Below are positions 60,501 through 64,000 of a stretch of DNA of 64,000 nt, in pieces. The stretch spans positions 9,386,001-9,450,000 of the forward strand of contig CM028895.1 of assembly GCA_016801885.1 (NCBI GenBank). The letters run 5' to 3'. Made by a program: the position numbers and the translations under genes. Below the pieces are notes generated by a model, which searched no databases, had not been told where the DNA came from, and saw only the letters and a program-made list of their open reading frames with translations. This DNA is from Toxotes chatareus (taxonomy: Eukaryota; Chordata; Actinopteri; Toxotidae). Numbering within the stretch: position 1 is the first letter of the stretch; each line of letters starts with the position of its first letter.

Positions 60501-63500
60501 TGTGAACGGAGGTGGTGGTTCAGTGCATGACTGCATACAGTAGTCTTCCTCTGCCATTCAGTTGTATGCCAGAGGAAATGTAAAGACACGGGTGTGGTAG
60601 TTGTTTGTGCTTATCTAAACTACGCAATATTAAAATTTGAACTGCATGATATTGAAATCAGAGCCAGTCTTTCACGTCAAGCTATGGGAAATGGTCTGAG
60701 ACAATAGCAGTCCCTTACATAACTCTCTTTCATTTATAGACACATGCCCACAGCTTGGTGTGTGTCAAGGCTACTGTTATATAAGCGCGCGAATACACGT
60801 TGTGTTTTTGCACACATACGTCAGTGATGATAATTTATATATAGCAATAATTTTCCTATTTTCTGGAGCAATGGTATACCAGTGTGTGCTCATGTGTATA
60901 TGCATGAGATTACATGTGCATGCCTCTGCATTTTTTTTAAGCTAGTGCTGTTGACTGGACCATAAGATGGCGGATGTGTGAGTGTGATTCATTGCCTCGG
61001 AGGTCCGAGTGTAGCCGTTCAGCCAGCCAGTGAGCTGTAACCGTGAACCATCATCCTCTTGACACAGCCACTCGCCACTGCACTGTTTTCATGAACCACA
61101 GCACTGCTGGCCGTTGACTGGCCCAACACAAAGTTAGCTTAGGCTGAAAAAAAAAATTCAAGGAGGACTAAGGTAGGGCTTAGTGCTGTGGCAGAGAGCA
61201 TGCAGTGCTCACGGTGAATTGACTAGGTACTTAAGGGGGAAAGCTGTCATGTTTCTCTCTGTGGGTGTGTTGCTTTATGGGTTTTTTTCTACATACCTTC
61301 AGTTATTGATCCCAAATCTGAAAATCCTGCAGAATTCACCAGCCAACCAGCTCCATCACTGCATAAGGACAGGGTGCACTTCACTGGCTAACATGCAGGG
61401 TGGGCTTCAGATGACAGGTGCTCTCGCTGATGCACTTATTTTACAAGTAACACAGACATCTCACAGGATCTGAAAGGAGGAGAAAAAGGGTCAGTGAATC
61501 GAGCCATGACTGCCTATGTACTACAGAAGTGCCTTGGTCATCCTGAAGCATGGGAAATGAAAAGACACTTTGTGGTGCATAATATTGTTTTTGTTGCAAT
61601 CAGAAGATTTTCCTCCAAAATTTGGAAGTTTACCAGCCTTCTAACTGACCTATTAATATTCTAATTCAGTAAAAACACAGTGATCAATTATTTAGAAGCA
61701 ATGACAGAAGTGTGTGTATAAAACACACACTGTCATACACACACACACACCATGGTGAGCTGTTAAAGTAGCGCTGCATGAATCCTGAACAGCAGCAGAT
61801 GGACTGCAGCAATAACAAGACTGTCGTTTGGCAGGTAATGTTATTAGAGGCTTGTTTAGGTCCTACAGTAAACCAAGATATCAAGAGGAAAGAAGGGCAG
61901 GATGACGGGGCAGGGCTGTCCCTGATCTCTAAATTAGGTGAACATTTTCGATTGATCCCAGAACTGTTTGTTTGTGAGCTTCATACTAAAGGCAAAATGT
62001 CACATGCACCAAAGTACTCCATCTTGCAAATGTGTGGGTGTGTGTCTGTCCCTAGCTGGCTAAATGCCAGACCAGTGTTTGGAGTTAAACTAGCTTGGCG
62101 TGAGCTGCCTGGAGGGAAACCATCCTCCTCCAGCTAAACAGTAAAGCAGGAGCCCACATGGGTCCATCCTGTGGTGTAGGATAAGTTCAAAGGTCATTTC
62201 ACGATTGTGTGTGGTTATATACTGTAAATGTTAGGGACGACTCAAGGCAAGAGCCTGGTTTGTGTTGTTAAGCCTCAGGAGGACAGATAGGTGCTGACAG
62301 ACAGGCTTGGCCTCACCACTGGGACTACTTTCTCTGCGGCTGCAGAGGCCCTTCTTTTTCCATCTGTCTCATTCTCCGTTATTCTTTACTAGCTTTGTGT
62401 GTGTTTATTCTCTCTGTCTCTGTCTTTTCTTCTCTATTTCACTGCCTCCCGTCTCTCCCTCCATCTGTTTCTTATGTGTCTACATGACATACAGTATTTT
62501 CCTCTCCTTCCTATGTCCTACTTTACATAAACTGGAGCTGCTTCCAGTGAGGCTAATGATGACTGCCAGTTTTGTGGTCAATATTATGTCTTAGTTGGGC
62601 ATCAACTGTGTCTGGGGTTTGACTAGATTTTTTAATGCAGATTTACAGTGAGTTCAAACAAAGGTAACATTACTGTGGAAGAGAGTAGGCAGAAGGAGTG
62701 GGGTAGTTGTTCACCAATCCAAATGTTGCCTAGAGCTTCAAATTAAAATTTCCAAATGCAGCATGGATCAAACACAAGAACAGAGAAAATCTTTGCAGGT
62801 TCATTTCAGTAAATCATCCCTTTTCATTTCATCCAGATTGCCTAACAGTCACACTGTAGGACACATTACAGATTCGTTTACACATTTCCATTGAATTACT
62901 ATCAGTGTTCTTATTCTAGAAAAGTAACTGGCTGCCAAAGGGTCAAGTCATATACCACATAAGTGCAATCTCCCCAGTTTGATTCAGTTTGATTGATATA
63001 TTTGATCAGCCTCTGGAGCTACGTCTGTAGTTATGGGGCGAAGGGCTCTCTTCTGTGGGAAACGTCTTCTGGGGGAAAGAGGTGGACCAGGAGCAGGACA
63101 AGGAGGTGTTTATCTAATTGCAACAGGACTCAGAGAACTTTTGGTTTTCGAGCGATGCTACTGCGACTGACTGGCAAGGGCACGATGACTCAGATGCACA
63201 CACACTCAGGGGTGAGGTGATGAGGCGAATGACAGACAAGCCAAAGTCTGAATGACCAGGATAGATAACAAGGAATCATGTGGGAGCAGCGATAACAGCT
63301 GCTGTGGATTCTGTCTCTCTCTTATGCTGTTTCTTGTGCATTTGTACACAAACACACACACCAGGCTCACAAAATACTGAAGAGAGTACTGGGGGCTTGA
63401 AATATGCCCACTGATAAGAGGAAAAAAATAGAGGCAACCGAGGGGAGAGAATAGGGGAGCGAGGGGCTTTGTACCTGCAGGAAGAATTTGATTTGCTTCC

Positions 63501-64000
63501 CTTTCAAGATGTGTCGATTGGAGACAAGCAGAGAGCCTCACAATGCCTGGTGACGGCCAAAAGCAAAAGGGAGAAAAGGGACTGAGAAGTGCCTTTGTCT
63601 CCACTCTCTCTGTCCCATTGTTACCCATATCACCTTCACCAGAGGCAAGACACAGCACCAGGCTTGATCTAATGATCAAATCTGTATGGACGAGAAGAAT
63701 ATGTCTGTGTGTGGATTGAAGACCGTATTGAGTCTCTTGTCTTGGTTGTGATCCTCTATACTCACATACACAGTACTCAGTCTCCATCTAAATATAGCAA
63801 ACTGAATCATGCAGACACCTTAAGTAAGAGCCTGCCAAAAATCTAAAAACCCCATCTCGCTCCTTGGAAAAACTGCCTGGCAGGCACAGCGAATCAGTGT
63901 CTTTATCATTGTTCTATATAATGGCAGAGTAAGTGGATGGCCAAGGCCTTAATTGAGTCAGCCTTCTATGGTGCTGTTAATACAAGCTTGTTAGACCACA
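54594..64000 (+). other. Probable first intron of wasf1 (continues past the window end)
   Basis: 9.4 kb without a supported coding exon on either strand. The longest open frame (63206-63787, minus) has low-complexity, non-conserved content. The region contains T-runs (57970-57981, 58338-58349), a short CA repeat (61735-61752) and non-repetitive blocks such as 59440-59640 that might be regulatory. Confidence 0.5.

Noticed and set aside
61778..61834. ATG frame MNPEQQQMDCSNNKTVVWQ followed by CAG|GTAATG donor-like site
   Set aside because: It looks like a first exon, but the peptide matches nothing I know, it is not the WASF1 N-terminus, and no matching downstream exon is visible.
63206..63787. 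193-codon open frame on the minus strand
   Set aside because: The predicted protein shows no recognisable domain, is rich in Ser, Leu and Cys as random frames are, and has no splice or promoter support. Length alone is not evidence in vertebrate DNA.
1..64000. tRNA, rRNA, snRNA, retroviral and novel defence-type genes
   Set aside because: No internal tRNA promoter boxes, U1/U2/5S start motifs, gag/pol-type motifs or clustered unknown ORFs were recognised by eye. A covariance-model scan would be needed to exclude small RNAs formally.

Overview
The window is vertebrate nuclear DNA, most likely from a teleost (percomorph-type) fish. The evidence is split genes with GT-AG introns, protein sequences that follow known vertebrate families along their whole length, many dinucleotide microsatellites, and several interspersed repeats I recognise as typical of teleost genomes. 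Nothing bacterial, viral or CRISPR-like was seen.

Two complete protein-coding genes can be read exon by exon. The first is mettl24, on the + strand: five coding exons from 6789 to 36906, 369 codons. It encodes a membrane-anchored or secreted FkbM-type methyltransferase-like protein. The second is cdc40 (PRP17), on the - strand: fifteen coding exons from 53340 down to 38441, 581 codons. It encodes a seven-WD40 second-step splicing factor. All exon lengths and phases close without a frameshift, and both totals are within three residues of the human proteins (about 366 and 579, from memory). The two genes are tail to tail, and their best poly(A) signals lie only about 130 bp apart.

Both edges hold probable first exons of further genes. 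At 444-487 on the - strand a short ATG exon in a GC-rich patch encodes the N-terminal signature of an SLC22 transporter (slc22a16-like, inferred). At about 54430-54593 on the + strand, head to head with cdc40, there is a GC-rich, apparently non-coding exon ending in a good splice donor. It is best explained as the 5' UTR exon of wasf1, the known vertebrate neighbour of cdc40. The wasf1 coding exons are not in the window.

Layout: 1-490, probable slc22a16-like first exon; 490-6788, intergenic; 6789-36906, mettl24 with a 16 kb first intron; 36907-38440, convergent 3' UTRs; 38441-53340, cdc40; 53341-54430, shared upstream region; 54430-64000, probable first exon and intron of wasf1. Repeats include a 250 bp MITE with 24 bp terminal inverted repeats, a dead Tc1/mariner fragment, a LINE-type 3' end with a (TAGA)n tail, several teleost repeat families and many microsatellites. 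The window looks like a normal, conserved vertebrate locus; I found no new enzymatic or defence system.
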